Positions 21,709-33,895 of a DNA stretch of 64,000 nucleotides are shown one piece after another. The stretch spans positions 5,022,001 to 5,086,000 of the forward strand of contig JANFOG010000001.1 of NCBI GenBank assembly GCA_024336345.1, read 5' to 3'. Below the pieces are notes generated by a model. That model ran no database searches. It was not told the DNA's origin and saw only the letters and a list, made by a program, of their open reading frames with translations. The position numbers were made by a program, and so were the translations under genes. This stretch comes from Mariannaea sp. PMI_226. Lineage: Eukaryota > Ascomycota > Sordariomycetes > Hypocreales > Nectriaceae. Each line of letters opens with the position of its first letter. Position 1 is the first letter of the stretch.

Positions 21709-23284
21709 ATGAGCCACGCGTGCGATGGCCAAGATCTTGAGGATGCATTCCACCACGATGCCTCGCCTCTTCTAGGCAACGGAGAGTTGTCATCCGAGGT
21801 CATGGCCGACCAAGACCGCGTATTGAGAAAGATTGACCGAGCCATCATACCGCTCCTATTCCTGACATATGTGCTAAATTTCATGGACAAAACTATTCTG
21901 TCCAGTGCCGCCGTATTCGGACTACGAAACGACAATGTAAGCTGATAGGATGGCCTGGTCATGTCATATCTGAGATCAAGAGTTAACACCACAGAACCTC
22001 CACGGCCAGCAATACAGCTGGGTAATTAGCATCTTTTATGTTGGGTATCTCATCTGGACCTACCCTACGACGTTGCTCATTGCCCGGCTTCCTACCGGGA
22101 AATACTTAAGCGCCAATACCCTTTTCTGGGGAATCGTCGTTGCTCTCACAGCGACTTGCTATAACTTTGCAGGCTTGCTGGTAGTGCGCTTCCTCTTGGG
22201 TGTTGCAGAAGCAACTATCACGCCTGGGTTCATGTTTCTAACGTCAACCTGGTACACCCGCGATGAGATGCCAGCACGCGTTGGGATGTGGTTCGCTGGC
22301 AATTCTATCGGCGGCCTGGTGGCGAGTCTTTTTGCATTCGGAATTGGACATCTCGACGAGAGCCATGCCTGGCGGTGGATGTATGCCATCTTGGGTGCCG
22401 TCACTTTTTTCTGGGCCATTCCCATGTTCCTTTTCCTTCCCGACAGCATCAGTAAGGCCAGATTCCTAACCGCCGAGGAAGCGGTCATTGCTGCGGACCG
22501 AGTCTTGACTGCTGGCACCGGGACCACCGACAACGCATCTTGGAAGTGGGATCAGGTTTCTGAGTGTCTGGTCGATCCCAAGACCTGGCTCATCTTTGGC
22601 ATCGAAATCCTAACTCAAATCCCAAATGGCGGATCGCAAAGTTTTGCCAATATTGTTGTCAAGTCATTCGGGTTTACCAGTCTGCAGTCGACGCTCATCA
22701 ATATCCCAGTATCACTATTGTCCATGGCCTTCATTTCCGGATCTGGCTATCTTGCAGGCAAATACCGCACCTTGAACTGTATCTTGATCATTGCAGTTAT
22801 CCTTCCATGTGTGATTGGCAGTGCAATCATGTACAATCGCAGCAAGGTTTCCCAGGGTGTTCAGCTCATGGCTTATTTTTTCCTCTCAAGCGGGCCCGCC
22901 GCCATGCCACTCAACATGTCTCTCGTGCAGTCGAATTACCGCGGCGTGACCAAGAAATTGACAATGACCGCCCTGTTATTTCTGGCTTACTGTGGAGGTA
23001 ATATTGTTGGGCCTCACTTCTTCCGTAAGTCTGAGGATCCCAGGTATGATACAGCATTCAAGGCCATCATGATCAGTTATAGCCTCGCAACTGCGTGTGC
23101 GCTCATCTTGAGGCTCCACTTGCAGCAGGTCAATTGGAAAAGAGTCCAAGAAGAAGGGGTCAGGGGCAGTGCAGGATCTGCAGGATTTGCGTCGCGGGGG
23201 ACTGCGGCTGCAGATTCACTTCGCTCAGGACGAGATGAAGATTTGACAGATTGGAAGATGATTGGATTCAGATACCGATTGTGA
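21709..23284 (+). CDS. MFS transporter, anion:cation symporter (Dal5/Tna1-like)
   Basis: Exons 21709-21936 and 21995-23284 (58-nt intron) encode 505 aa. The first helix contains PLLFLTYVLNFMDKTILSSA, as in the ACS family of allantoate, nicotinate and pantothenate permeases. Next come WVISIFYVGYLIWTYPT, GVAEATITPGF with the TSTWYTRDE loop, and late helices with SNYRGVTKKLTMTALLFLAY. Twelve helices are expected. The C-terminus is a short Ser/Gly-rich cytosolic tail. The likely role is uptake of an anionic nutrient or vitamin; the substrate cannot be set from sequence. It follows the DHA14 gene on the same strand, but fungal genes are usually transcribed singly, so no operon is implied. Confidence 0.92.
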
Positions 23285-23777
23285 GGTAGTGCTACACAGC
23301 ACATATTCAAGCATAGACGTATTATTAGAAGATGCAAAGCATAATAGTTGAGTTTGTCGTCTAGGTGCTTTTTTTTTATTTTTGTTTAGATATTGAGACT
23401 GAGCAGATATCTTTTACTTTGCTCCTTTACCTCCACAAAATGGTCGACATTCATGGCTATCATCACATCAATCGAAAGGAAATTGTGCTCGCTAACTTTG
23501 AGTCTCTCAGGGTCCTTTTTTTAAATCCCTATTTCGACGTGACTGCATAAAATTCAACTCAAAACTTGACTCACAGGGTTTACTTGGTAGCTGGAAAGGT
23601 TCGCCACAAACTGCGGCAGCCTGTGCCGGAACAAGGTTTCGCCGAACCAAAAACAAATGTCTGGCTAAATGACAGCAAGAACCCACTTCCATCATCAATA
23701 TTTCAACATCGCCTATCCCCCCTTACTTCCTCCCCATAACTTGATCTTGGTCATCTTGATCCGCACAAGTCATCGCA
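23285..23777. other. intergenic, no gene seen
   Basis: 3' flank of the ACS transporter and 5' flank of the branchpoint-bridging protein gene. T-rich, no supported coding frame. Confidence 0.55.
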
Positions 23778-25904
23778 ATGTCGTGGAGAAACCAAGGTAT
23801 CACGGGATCCAACAACGTCCCGTTGGGCAAAGCCCGCCGATTCAAAGAGGATGAAGCTGAAGGTGGCGACTTCGACCTCGACCGCGACCTCAAGCGCGGA
23901 CGCGACCCTGAACCACGATCCGAGGCAGACGGCCCACGACGACGCAAGAAGCGTAACCGTTGGGGCGATGCGTCCGAGAACAAGGCCGCTGGTCTGATGG
24001 GTCTGCCCACGGCCATCTTGTCCAACATGACCAGTGAGCAGTTGGAAGCCTACACTCTCCACCTTCGAATCGAGGAGATTAGCCAAAAGCTTCGTATCGA
24101 CGATGTCGTCCCTGCTGATGGCGACCGGTAAGTAACGCGCCATCTCACAAATGATAACCTTTGGTCCTTTAGTCCTCTTATACTGACCACCACAAACACA
24201 GATCTCCTTCGCCCCCTCCCCAGTACGACAACCACGGTCGACGTATCAACACACGAGAATACCGATACCGCAAGCGCCTAGAAGACGAACGCCACAAACT
24301 AATCGAAAAGGCCATGAAGACCATTCCTAACTATCATCCACCACAGGACTACCGTAGACCGACCAAGACCCAGGAAAAGGTCTACGTGCCAGTCAATGAC
24401 TACCCGGAAATTAACTTCAGTATGATTGCTAACCCTTTAACCCTAATGACCAATGACTCTCTCTCTCTCTCACTTTCCATCCCCTCCTTTTCTTCCCTTT
24501 CGAGTTTGACCAGGCTCATTGCCACACCATTATATGGTGTTTTGATAACACTTGGTCCTTCAACGAAATGGACATGAAATCGTTCATGTTAAAAAAACCC
24601 CCTTAACAAAATCAGATACTAACACATAGGTCCTACTAAAAGTTGGTTTACTTATCGGACCTCGAGGAAACACTTTGAAAAAGATGGAGACGGACTCCGG
24701 AGCCAAAATTGCCATTCGTGGCAAGGGTTCCGTCAAGGAAGGCAAAGGTCGATCTGACGCTGCTCACGCCAGTAACCAGGAAGAGGATCTCCACTGTCTG
24801 ATCATGGCCGATACCGAGGAAAAGGTTAACAAGGCGAAGAAGCTCATTCACAATATTATTGAGACGGTATGTGTGCAACATCATCTTCCTCTTTTCTGTT
24901 TATCAATATCCAAATTCTAACAATCTTGGACAGGCAGCTTCTATCCCCGAAGGCCAAAACGAGCTCAAGCGTAACCAACTTCGAGAACTTGCAGCGCTGA
25001 ACGGTACGCTACGTGACGACGAAAACCAGGCTTGTCAGAACTGTGGTAAGATTGGACATCGAAAGTACGACTGTCCTGAACGACAAAACTATACCGCCAG
25101 CATTATTTGCCGTGTCTGTGGCAATGCTGGCCACATGGCTCGTGACTGTCCCGACCGCCAGAAGGGCGCCAGCTGGCGCAATAACGATGGGGCTCGCCCT
25201 GCTGGTAGAATCGGCGGTGGCGATGCTGTCGATCGTGAAATGGAGGTGAGTTCATGCATGGTCCAACCCAAGATAACTAGACGGGTTCCCTATCTTTCCC
25301 TACCTTGTTGCTAACATTTTTGAAACAGCAACTCATGCAGGAACTCGGCGGCGGCGATGGTGCCCCTCCCGCACGAATTGAAGCTGGACCCAACTCTGGT
25401 AACAACGGAGACGCCAAGCCCTGGCAGCGGGGTCCCACTGGAGGACCTGCTCCTTGGCGTACTCGTAACAACAATAACGATTCTAACGAAGGAAGTTCTT
25501 CATCGGCACCTTGGGCTCGGGACCGCCACCGTGGACAGGATCAACAACACAACGGCGGCGGCGGCGGCGGTGGTGGTGGTGGTGGCGACAGCTACTATGG
25601 TCAGGCTTATGGAGGCTCCTCCTCCGGCAGTGGTGCGGCGCCTCCATGGCAGCAACAGGCTCCTGGCACTCAGGGTGGGTATCCTAGTTATCCTGGCTAT
25701 GGCGGTTATGGTGCTGCTCCTGGTATGGGAGCTCCTCCTGGCCTCCCTGCGGCTCCCAACGGTGCTCCTCCTCCTGGCTTGGGAGGAATCAATGCTCTGA
25801 TCCAGCAGTATTCCGGCGCTGCTCCTCCCCCTCCGCCCCCATCTGGAGAAGCCCCTCCTCCTCCACCCAGTGATCAGCCTCCACCTCCCCCTCCTGGCGC
25901 TTAG
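23778..25904 (+). CDS. branchpoint-bridging protein (SF1/BBP homologue)
   Basis: Exons 23778-24127, 24202-24419, 24643-24866, 24934-25245 and 25329-25904 encode 559 aa. The N-terminus carries a basic [10 protein letters not shown] motif (U2AF-interaction type). The KH domain follows, with [18 protein letters not shown] around residues 187-205 and the QUA2-like extension. Two CCHC zinc knuckles sit near 298-311 ([14 protein letters not shown]) and 323-336 ([14 protein letters not shown]). The tail has a Gly run and Pro-rich stretches. The protein binds the intron branch sequence and bridges U1 and U2AF in the early spliceosome. The second acceptor was chosen at 24642 because it restores the conserved [11 protein letters not shown]; the earlier AG at 24629 would shift the frame. 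That intron (223 nt) is about three times longer than the others. The yeast orthologue is MSL5. Confidence 0.95.
24617..24640 (+). promoter_or_regulatory. two TACTAA-type branch-site motifs in BBP intron 2
   Basis: TACTAAC at 24617-24623 is followed 11 bases later by TACTAAA at 24634-24640, which directly abuts the used acceptor. An unused AG lies between them at 24628-24629. The first motif is the plausible branch site. The second is too close to the acceptor to serve and may be chance or a decoy. The gene encodes the protein that reads this motif. Confidence 0.6.
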
Positions 25905-26981
25905 ATGGACGGTGGTGCAGCAGCAGTAGGAGCCTAACAAAACAATACCTTACCGTATGACAAGATTGGCAGATGCATGAACTTCCCTGATGGAATTTTG
26001 CGATTTTCTCTTGGGATTAGTCAAGGGGATATTTTCTTACCTAACCTCTAGTGGACTCGTGCTCACAGTTATATGTGTTGTGGTACCCGGCTTTAACTGT
26101 GCTCGACGCGATAAGCCAAGGATTGACAGATGTACAGCTTAGTGCTTTAAAAGCAGAATGAACGAAAGCATACTAATCTCCATAGGTGAATATAAATATT
26201 TATCAGTTTCCTCTTGTTGGGTGCAACTGAGATGTGAGGTGTCCAAGAAAGGAATAAAATACATGACATGAACAAGATAAAATAAAATAAAATAAAATAT
26301 AGCATCCCGACGTATGCAAGACATATACTTATGCGGGGAGTTATGCAGCCCATGCCAGATCCCGGAGGTGGGCAGCAGCAAGTCGCGCGTCATTGCACGG
26401 GTTTTTCTGCTTCAGGCAGGCACGTACCTGTGGTGCTGTGGGTTCACGTCACATGGTCCAAGCTCCCGCGAAGTGGTAACAGGCAGCTGACCTTGCGTGC
26501 TGTCGTTGATCACAGCTTCCATCAGCAAGCGGTACCTACCTCCCTTCGCTAAGCCGTCATCACCATTGCCCTCGTATCCTTCGTGAGGAAGCTGCCAGGC
26601 AGCGCGACAGAAATGTGATAGACCGAGGAAAGGTCGATTGAAAGAACTTGCTTGCATCTGACGTACCAAAAACCCTTCGTCTTCATTGTTTGGGATATCA
26701 CAACTTGCTTCATACATCTTCATCATCCAGGATCGATTCGACCATCATCCTCACTCATTTGCACTCCTTTGCGTACCTCCTCATCTGCTAGATTTCATTA
26801 CTTTTCCATCCCGATTTCAACTTGGTCATGTCCTGATATCACCATCCTACTGCATTTCTCTAGAACATTGGCTTGGCTCTACTCGAGGGCGGCGATTCAT
26901 TATTGATCCTCTCGCTTAACTTCCCCCCTCCCGCACAATACCTGCAGTCATTTACCCAAAAACTCCATCCACACTTCTGAC
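25905..26981. other. intergenic, no gene seen
   Basis: 3' flank of the branchpoint-bridging protein gene and 5' flank of the vacuolar protease gene. An (AAAAT)n tract lies at 26277-26299. A minus-strand frame of 104 codons at 26412-26726 has no recognisable content and is probably chance. Confidence 0.5.
26277..26299. repeat. AAAAT pentanucleotide repeat
   Basis: Four to five copies of AAAAT/AATAA in the spacer between two conserved genes; a simple-sequence tract. Confidence 0.7.
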
Positions 26982-29900
26982 ATGTGGTTTCAGAACCCGT
27001 TTGCTTTTCGGCCGGGTCCGGTAACCTTCTGGACTACAGCCATCTACCTAGCAATCATCATTCCTCTCATATACGTCCACGAGTCGGTTCCATCGGCGCC
27101 TACTAATCGCTCGCAATACCGAGCTCTCAATCTCAGCGAGGCCTTTCTAGATCTACAGAACGTCACCTCTGCTTTCCATCCTTACAACAGCCATGACAAT
27201 GATCGAGTTCGTGACTTTTACATTCATCGCGTCAAGGAGATCCTAGACCGGAATGGCATGAAGTACACCACAGACCAGTCTGGCGGCGTCCCGTGGCATG
27301 ACAAGAGGTTAATCGACCCGACAAATTCATACTCACTTCCCCTCTCACCAACACCCTGACTAATAATAATAACTTTACAGGGCGCTTGCAAGCTTGAGCC
27401 GTAACAAACCACAGAGCCCAAGGTCTGTATCGGATTCAGATATTGTTCTGTTTGATGACCAAATCTCGAATGCGACTTGGGCTTCCTTCAGAGAAGTTGT
27501 CATACCTGACGGTGATAATTCCTGGCAATATCATAAATTCCGGACAGGAACATACTTTGAGGGAAATAACTTTTATGTATACATCCGTGGCCAAGATGAC
27601 CCCAAGGGTGATTGGTGGCACACTTCGAGTTATGACTTCAAGGGAGAAGGAGGCGTTCTGGTGAATTGTCACATTGATTCGTGAGGCATCCCCCCCCCAC
27701 CTTTTCTCTTCCTCTCTTAGACTGCTTCCTTACTTACACTCTCTCGTAGTGTTTCTACCGGGTTTGGAGCGACCGATGATGGAGTTGGTTGTGTCTCGTT
27801 GTTGCAGATTCTCAGCTACTTCACCTCGGAGGGTAATCAACCCAAGAACGGAATCGTCTTGCTCTTCAACAACGCTGAGGAGGATGGCTTGCTTGGTGCT
27901 ATGGCGTTTGGATACAGCCCCTTGCTACCATTTTTGTATACTTTCGTCAATCTCGAGGGTGCCGGTGCTGGCGGCCGAGCGATTCTTTTCCGCACCACTG
28001 ACCTGCTAGCCGCCAAAGCCTACTCCAACAGTTTGCATCCTTTCGGATCCATTGTGGCTGATAATGCCTTTTCTGCTGGCATGATCAAGAGCCGAACCGA
28101 CTTTGAGATTTGGCATGAGTCCTACGGACAACGGGGTTTGGACATTGCTTTCTATGAACCCCGTGCGCGCTATCACACAAACCAGGACGACACGCGGCAC
28201 ACTTCTGTTGACAGCATTTGGCACATGTTGTCAGCAGCCCTCGCGACAACAAAAGTCTTGTCCGAATCCACTGGAAGAGCTTTCCACGGCCAACCCTCGG
28301 GCAGATCCCCCAGCAAGAATCTGGTCAATGTTCCGTACAATGGGAAAGAAACTCCTGGTGTGTGGTTTGACCTCTTCGGCAGCGCTTGGGTCGCATTCCC
28401 ACTTAGAGGGTTGTTTGCGTGGTCCTTGTGCCTTCTTGTTGCGGCTCCGATGATCTTGTTTGTTGTCACCTACTTGTTGGGCTACAACGACAAGTATTAT
28501 TTCTTTACCCGAGATATCAAGACGCACCAAGATATCAACGATGATACTGTTATTCTCGGTGGATGGAAAGGTTTCTTCCGGTTCCCACTGGCTCTTGTAT
28601 TTGCCAGTGGCCTTACTATGGGTTTCATTCTCCTCCTGGGTAAATTTAACCCCCTCATCGTGTATGGCAACTCATATTCAGTGTAAGTTTGACCAAGTTA
28701 CCCATCCCCCTTTTTTTTCCTCCTATTTTTCTTCCTTTGTCTCATGCTAAATCTTGACGAAATCAGATTCGCCATGGCTATTTCAATCTTCTACTTTTCC
28801 TTTTGGTTGATTATGCGAGGGTCGAGTTTCGTCCGACCTTCGGCCCTTCATCGCGGATACGTCATTATGTGGCTCTTTATCCTAGGCTGGGCTATGCAGG
28901 TTGTTGCAGCTGTGATGGAAGACAGGATGCATTTCGGCTTCCTCTACCCCCTGTCCTTCTTCCAGAGCGCTATTTTTCTTGCTCTGCTTATCTCATTGCT
29001 TGAACAGTTTGCACTTCTTGGAAGACATGATTTCGCACTGCAGCTACATGATGCCCATCTAGCGACAGATTCAGCTCCTAGTAACGCTCGTGAAACAGAG
29101 CCTCCACACACTGAGGAGGAAGCCGGGGACGACACTGAAGAAGCAGCAGACACTCCCGAAGAGACTCCAACTGAAGTGACACCGCTTAGGGCTGGTGAAA
29201 CAGGCTACGGGTCAAACACTACGTCGTTTGCCAACACGTATCGACGACGATCTGCTGCCGAGAATACGCCTGCTCGTCCTGATTTGCGAACATTTCAGCC
29301 GTTCAACCACGAACAGTCCTGGTCCGGTCGACTTCCCTCCTGGACTTGGATCATTCAATTTCTGCTCCTCGCACCGATTCCTTGTATTCTGTTTGGTAAC
29401 CTGAGCCTCATTGCCATGTCTGCGTTGAACAATACTGGCACCGACGGCGGGAAGCTCGGTCTTCCGGTGCTTGCCTTGGGGGCAATGAGCATCATTCTCC
29501 TCTTGCCCATCACGCCGTTTATTCATCGTGTCACTCACCACGTACCCCTGTTTCTCCTTTGTGTCTTCGTCGGCACGTTGATCTTCAACCTTGCTAGTTT
29601 TCCCTTTTCCCCAAATTACCGTTTCAAGTTTTACTTCCAACAGAAGATAAATATCGATGACGGCTCTAACAAGGTCATCATTACTGGACTGGAAGACTAC
29701 GCACGCCAGGTCATCAGCACGCTCCCAGTTGCGTCGAATCAACAAGCCGAATGCGGTCCAAGCGTGCGGCGAGGTTTGGTCGACTGCGAATTTGATGCAT
29801 CTGCGCTTTCCCCTAAGCTCGTTGAGGGCAAAAGCTTTGATGAACTCATCAGCCTCACTATTCTGGAAAAGGACGCCAGCACCGGTGATGTGACCATTCA

Positions 29901-30357
29901 GATTAACGCAGTAGATTCGAGGGTGTGCTACTTGAATTTCTTGGAACCTATCCAATCTTTCAAAGTAGAAGGTTCAGCGTCAATGGATCCCCGATTCAAT
30001 TCTAGAAACGACAAGCCAACAAGCGGCTTTGAGCAAGTATGGCTTTGGCGTCGTGACCGCAATCAGCCGTGGAACGTTACCATTTATGCAGGAAACTCTG
30101 CTTCAGAGCGTAAGTCTAACAACCAAGACACAGTTATTGCAGAGACATTCGGCGATGGGGAGCTTAAGGCGCGAGCAGCCGTAGAATCGGTCAAGACTGT
30201 TCCATCGGAGATTACCGTGACGTGTTTATGGAGTGATGCCAACATCCAAGGTACTATTCCCGCGCTGGACGACTTCTTGAGGTACATGCCAACTTGGGCG
30301 GCTGTTACAAAGAGAGATGTTGGCCTTGTTGAGGTACAAAGGAGTTATAAGGTGTAG
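26982..30357 (+). CDS. vacuolar membrane zinc protease, M28 family (PFF1-like)
   Basis: Exons 26982-27307, 27381-27680, 27750-28682 and 28767-30357 encode 1049 aa, the usual size for fungal PFF1. A first transmembrane helix ([20 protein letters not shown]) precedes a lumenal M28 peptidase domain. Zinc and catalytic residues are visible: the His of VNCHIDS (about residue 206), the Asp pair of GATDDGVG (about 216), [10 protein letters not shown] (about 252), the aspartate of [10 protein letters not shown], and [12 protein letters not shown]. Eight or more helices follow, interrupted by an acidic loop ([17 protein letters not shown]), and then a C-terminal soluble region. It is expected in the vacuolar membrane, cleaving peptides in the lumen; the physiological substrate is unknown. 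The splice before VSTGFG completes the HIDSVSTGFG segment, which supports that junction. Confidence 0.95.
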
Positions 30358-30850
30358 CCAGAGTGATAATGACGATGACGATGCTACTCTGTTGGTTTTT
30401 GAGTTACGAATAGGGCTTTGGAGGCTTGGACGAGGGATGACTGAGTGGGTGTGTGAATGTTTTTTTGTATTGGGCGGTATCATAGGGTGTGTGTATGCGT
30501 CTTGGCTTGCTTTGTTCACAACGATTAATAGTCTTAGTGAGTGAGTATTGATTTTAAGTATTTTATGAGATTGGCGGCCGGAAATGTGACGAGAGAGCAC
30601 TTCTTCTTGCGGTTTCTTCCGATGGGAGAATAGGCAGTCGAAGTTTGATGGAATGGCGCCGTACGCGATGTGCCGTGGAAAAGCATCAGTAGCAGCCATT
30701 CAAGATGTTTTGCTAACCTCTAGGGTAGACGGGGAAGCGAAAGTTTGGTGGAGGTTTCGGGTGAGATTATTTTTGCATACGTCCCCTTTTTCTGGCACTG
30801 TGGGTTTGTACTGTCCAGCGGCGCTCAATTGCCTCGCCGAGTTTTGCATT
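30358..30850. other. short intergenic spacer
   Basis: 3' flank of the protease gene and leader of the lipid hydrolase gene. The reading frame of the hydrolase is open back to 30653, but the extra 66 codons show no recognisable protein sequence. Confidence 0.5.
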
Positions 30851-32067
30851 ATGCAACTCAAAGCGATGGCGAAAGCATATCCCGAGATCTGGCTTCCATC
30901 AAGGACGGATAAGGGCATTGAACAACATGCTCTGCTCTACTTCATCTGTGGCAACCCGGGCCTAATTGAGTACTACACGGATTTTCTCAGCCACATTCGT
31001 GGTCTGCTGGACGCCACCGAGAGCCATACGGCGTACGATGTGTATGGCAGAAATCTACTGGGCTTCAGTGATGACGACCACGAACCGTTTGGGAAGGGGA
31101 ATGAGCCGTGGGACCTCAATGGGCAGATTGAAGGTATCTACGATGACGTTGCTGCGAGGAAGCAAAATGGCGGCATCCGCGGCATCGACGGCGGCGGGGT
31201 GGCTAAGCCTTATGACTATGTTATCCTGATGGGCCATTCAGTCGGCAGCTTCATCTCCGTCGAGATATTTCATCGTCATATGAGATCCCCGGATCGGGCT
31301 CCTCATCTGAAGCTCAAATTTGGGTTCCTCCTCTTCCCGACACTGACGCACATTGGTCAATCGCCGAGTGGCACCAAAGTCGAGTCCTGCCGCCGTGTGT
31401 TCCCTGTCTTTGATAAGGTTGCACACATTGGGGCCCGTCTGATGCTCAGCGTTTGCCATGCGGCCATGCTGCGATGGGTAGTCAACAAGATGCTAGGTTT
31501 CACTCCATTGACGGCCGATGTGACAGCCAGGTGGCTCAAGAGCCGCGATGGTGTGCACCAGGCCATCCATCTGGGGTTGTCGGAGCTGGAAATGATTCGT
31601 GAGGAGAAGTGGGAAGAGGAGCTATGGGAGGTGGCAGAAGATTCAGAGGAGTCAGAAGAGTCAGAAGAGTCAGAAGAGTCAGAGGAGTGGAGGGGACCAC
31701 CAAAGTTCTTCATGTTTTACGGGCGGGAGGATCACTGGGTCGCCAATTGGGCGAGAGATGAGTTGATTGAGAGGAGGAGGAAGCACGGTGAGCGCGGAGG
31801 GCGGACGAAGATTATGGTGGCTGAGGGAGATATCCCACATGCGTTTTGCACCAAGGACGGTGAGTTTTTTCTTCTTTTCTTTTTTTCTTTTTCAATACTG
31901 TTCCTTTTGGCCTTGGTTTTTTTCTTTTATGGATGAGGGCTAATAGTGAGATGCATATGACGATAGATTCGGGCTGGGACATGGCTAGGATGGTGCATAG
32001 GTGGATAATGGAGGTTGATGGCAACGCAAGCTCTGACGAAGAAGAGGAGGGGAAACTTCTTGTCTGA
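30851..32067 (+). CDS. lipid droplet-associated serine hydrolase (LDAH-like)
   Basis: Exons 30851-31859 and 31967-32067 encode 369 aa. Residues near the start (LYFICGNPGLIEYYTDFL) carry the oxyanion-region motif of the LDAH family. The nucleophile elbow is GHSVG at residues 128-132, with Ser130 as nucleophile. An Asp/His pair is available in EDHWVANW and HAFCTKD near the end. An alpha/beta hydrolase fold acting on neutral lipids or sterol esters at lipid droplets is expected from the family. An acidic (SEE)n insert at about residues 264-280 is unusual. The start is uncertain: ATG at 30851 is used, with ATG at 30863 (better context) and an open frame back to 30653 as alternatives. The last exon is acidic (SSDEEEEG). 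Confidence 0.85.
31641..31690 (+). repeat. 9-bp SEE-coding microsatellite
   Basis: Tandem TCAGAAGAG/TCAGAGGAG units give Ser-Glu-Glu repeats within the lipid hydrolase, in a stretch that is probably a surface loop. Slippage would change its length by whole Ser-Glu-Glu triplets without breaking the frame. Confidence 0.8.
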
Positions 32068-33895
32068 GACATTGATCGTCACTGCAGACCAAAAAAAAAA
32101 AACACTTTCCGGGACCCCGATTTGCTATTCAAGGGTCAGACAAGTGTTTTGAGCATGTCTCGCTGTCGCGTACGCCGACATGTGTCAATTGGCTCCGGGT
32201 AGTTTGAAGTCTCATAATCGCCTTTGTCTCTCTTCCTCCTATCAGCAAGTAATAACCTTGTTTTAATTTTTTACTTTATTTTTTCTTCCATTTCTTTCTA
32301 CCTTTTTCTACCTTTTTTCTACTTTTTTTCTACTTCTCCTCCATCTTTCCTTTCGGTATTACTCCGCGCGGACCGAGAAACATGTCTTTGGTGTGACACA
32401 CTCCTCGTATCCAGGGCGACCAACCACTCATCAAGGCAGAAATGGGTCACATCGTCCTGTGGAACCCCCGCACGCCTAGCTGTTTACAAACGTCATCAAC
32501 TTTTCCCATTTTCCATGTTGGGGGAATGGGTGAAGTGGCTGCAGGCTAAGAATAGACAAGGAATAGAGGGAACAAAAAGGGCAAAAGCTCGAGAGAAACG
32601 AAAAAAAAGAAAGAAAACTAGGCAAAAAGGTCGAGAAGGAACTTGGAACCCTACCCCTCCCCATCCCCCATCTCCATCCCAATCCCCCATCCCCCTCAGG
32701 CGATCCTCCCCTCAATTGGATGGGGAAACGCCAGCAGTGGCAAAAAATCAGGATGTCTTTTTGTCTTGGCTCTTGTTGGCCGGGCGTCCCAATATTCCAT
32801 CGTCACTATTGCCAAGCATGATGTCTGCATGCACTAACATGCATGAACAATAATCGACCATCCATCGGCACATGCTGCCAGCATACGAAAGTACCCCATT
32901 TCTACCCGTGTCCTACTTGTAAAATAGGCTTACGGATACTGCTACTTAGTCCAAGGGCATAGTACTATGTAGACAGCTAGAAAAGCGATCCCTTGTTTTA
33001 GTTGCAGGGAGCTCCCCGATCAATGGCCTCCTCAACCGGAGCATCGGGAGTCGTAAACTTTGATGGTAAACCGATTAGAAGTCAATCTTCAAGCCAGAAT
33101 AGTAAGATTGACTAACACGGGAGAATATCCAGCTTGTATTGGCACACCATTTTTTGCCCCCTCTTCCCTCCAAAGGGAGAAGTTCCGCCACTGACAGCTG
33201 GTCCTAGCACTTTGATTCGACAGCCACAATGCGCCACCGACTAGGAGGTGTCAGCTCCCTCTTCACTCTTCCTGCAAGGTTGTGCGACTCGGCCGGCAGA
33301 AGCGAGCTGGATTGTGGCGTTCGATGCAGCTCTCTTTTTCTTTTGACGACAACCGTACAAGGCTAGATTTACAACGTTGATGACGCGTAAAGTCGGGGGA
33401 GCTTCCTCTCAACAAAAAAATTTCAGTAAAACTTCACGAAACTTACTTTAACGTTTCACTACCAATTTTGCACGTGGGGAAAAGGGAAGAAGGGGAAGAA
33501 AGGGAAAAAAAAGATGATCCAAAGGAAAAATAGTCAGTAGTAAAAGTGGAAGAAGAAGAAAAAGAGCAAGCAGACAAGAGAGAGATGCACAAGTAGAATC
33601 CAATCGCTGCTGGTCCGCAGACTACATTAATAATTACTCTGATCGTGGTTGTATCAAGTTACACATCCCCGGGGGATATCAAATCAATCCAACATTTCCT
33701 AACAAAATATACTAGCTCATGAACCGTAGCTAATCTTTCCTTCCTGAACACTTTCTCTCATTTGCAGCGGGGCAAACTCAGGAGTGAGAGAGAGATGATA
33801 GATAGGGGGGAAAAGAACAGTGTTCTATCCCATATCTACCACCCTCTCTCTCTCTCAAGTTTGCCCAATCCATATGTGCGGTACTGGCACGACTC
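32068..33895. other. gene-poor stretch, 1.8 kb
   Basis: No supported gene. Begins with an A11 run (about 32091) and T-rich DNA, then purine-rich and C-rich tracts near 32580-32710 that create long but low-complexity frames on both strands. CT-rich tracts lie at 33840-33860, next to the 3' end of the CFEM gene. I see no RNA gene. Confidence 0.5.

Noticed and set aside
24628..24629. AG at 24629 as the normal acceptor of BBP intron 2
   Set aside because: It shifts the frame and destroys the conserved GLLIGPRG motif; the AG at 24642 restores it.
26412..26726. 104-codon minus-strand ORF
   Set aside because: No recognisable sequence, in the leader region of the protease gene.
28006..30287. Long minus-strand frames across the protease gene
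   Set aside because: Shadow frames of a well-supported gene on the other strand.
32224..32853. 209-codon plus-strand ORF
   Set aside because: Low-complexity Phe/Ser and Lys/Pro runs from T-, A- and C-rich tracts; no domain or splice support.
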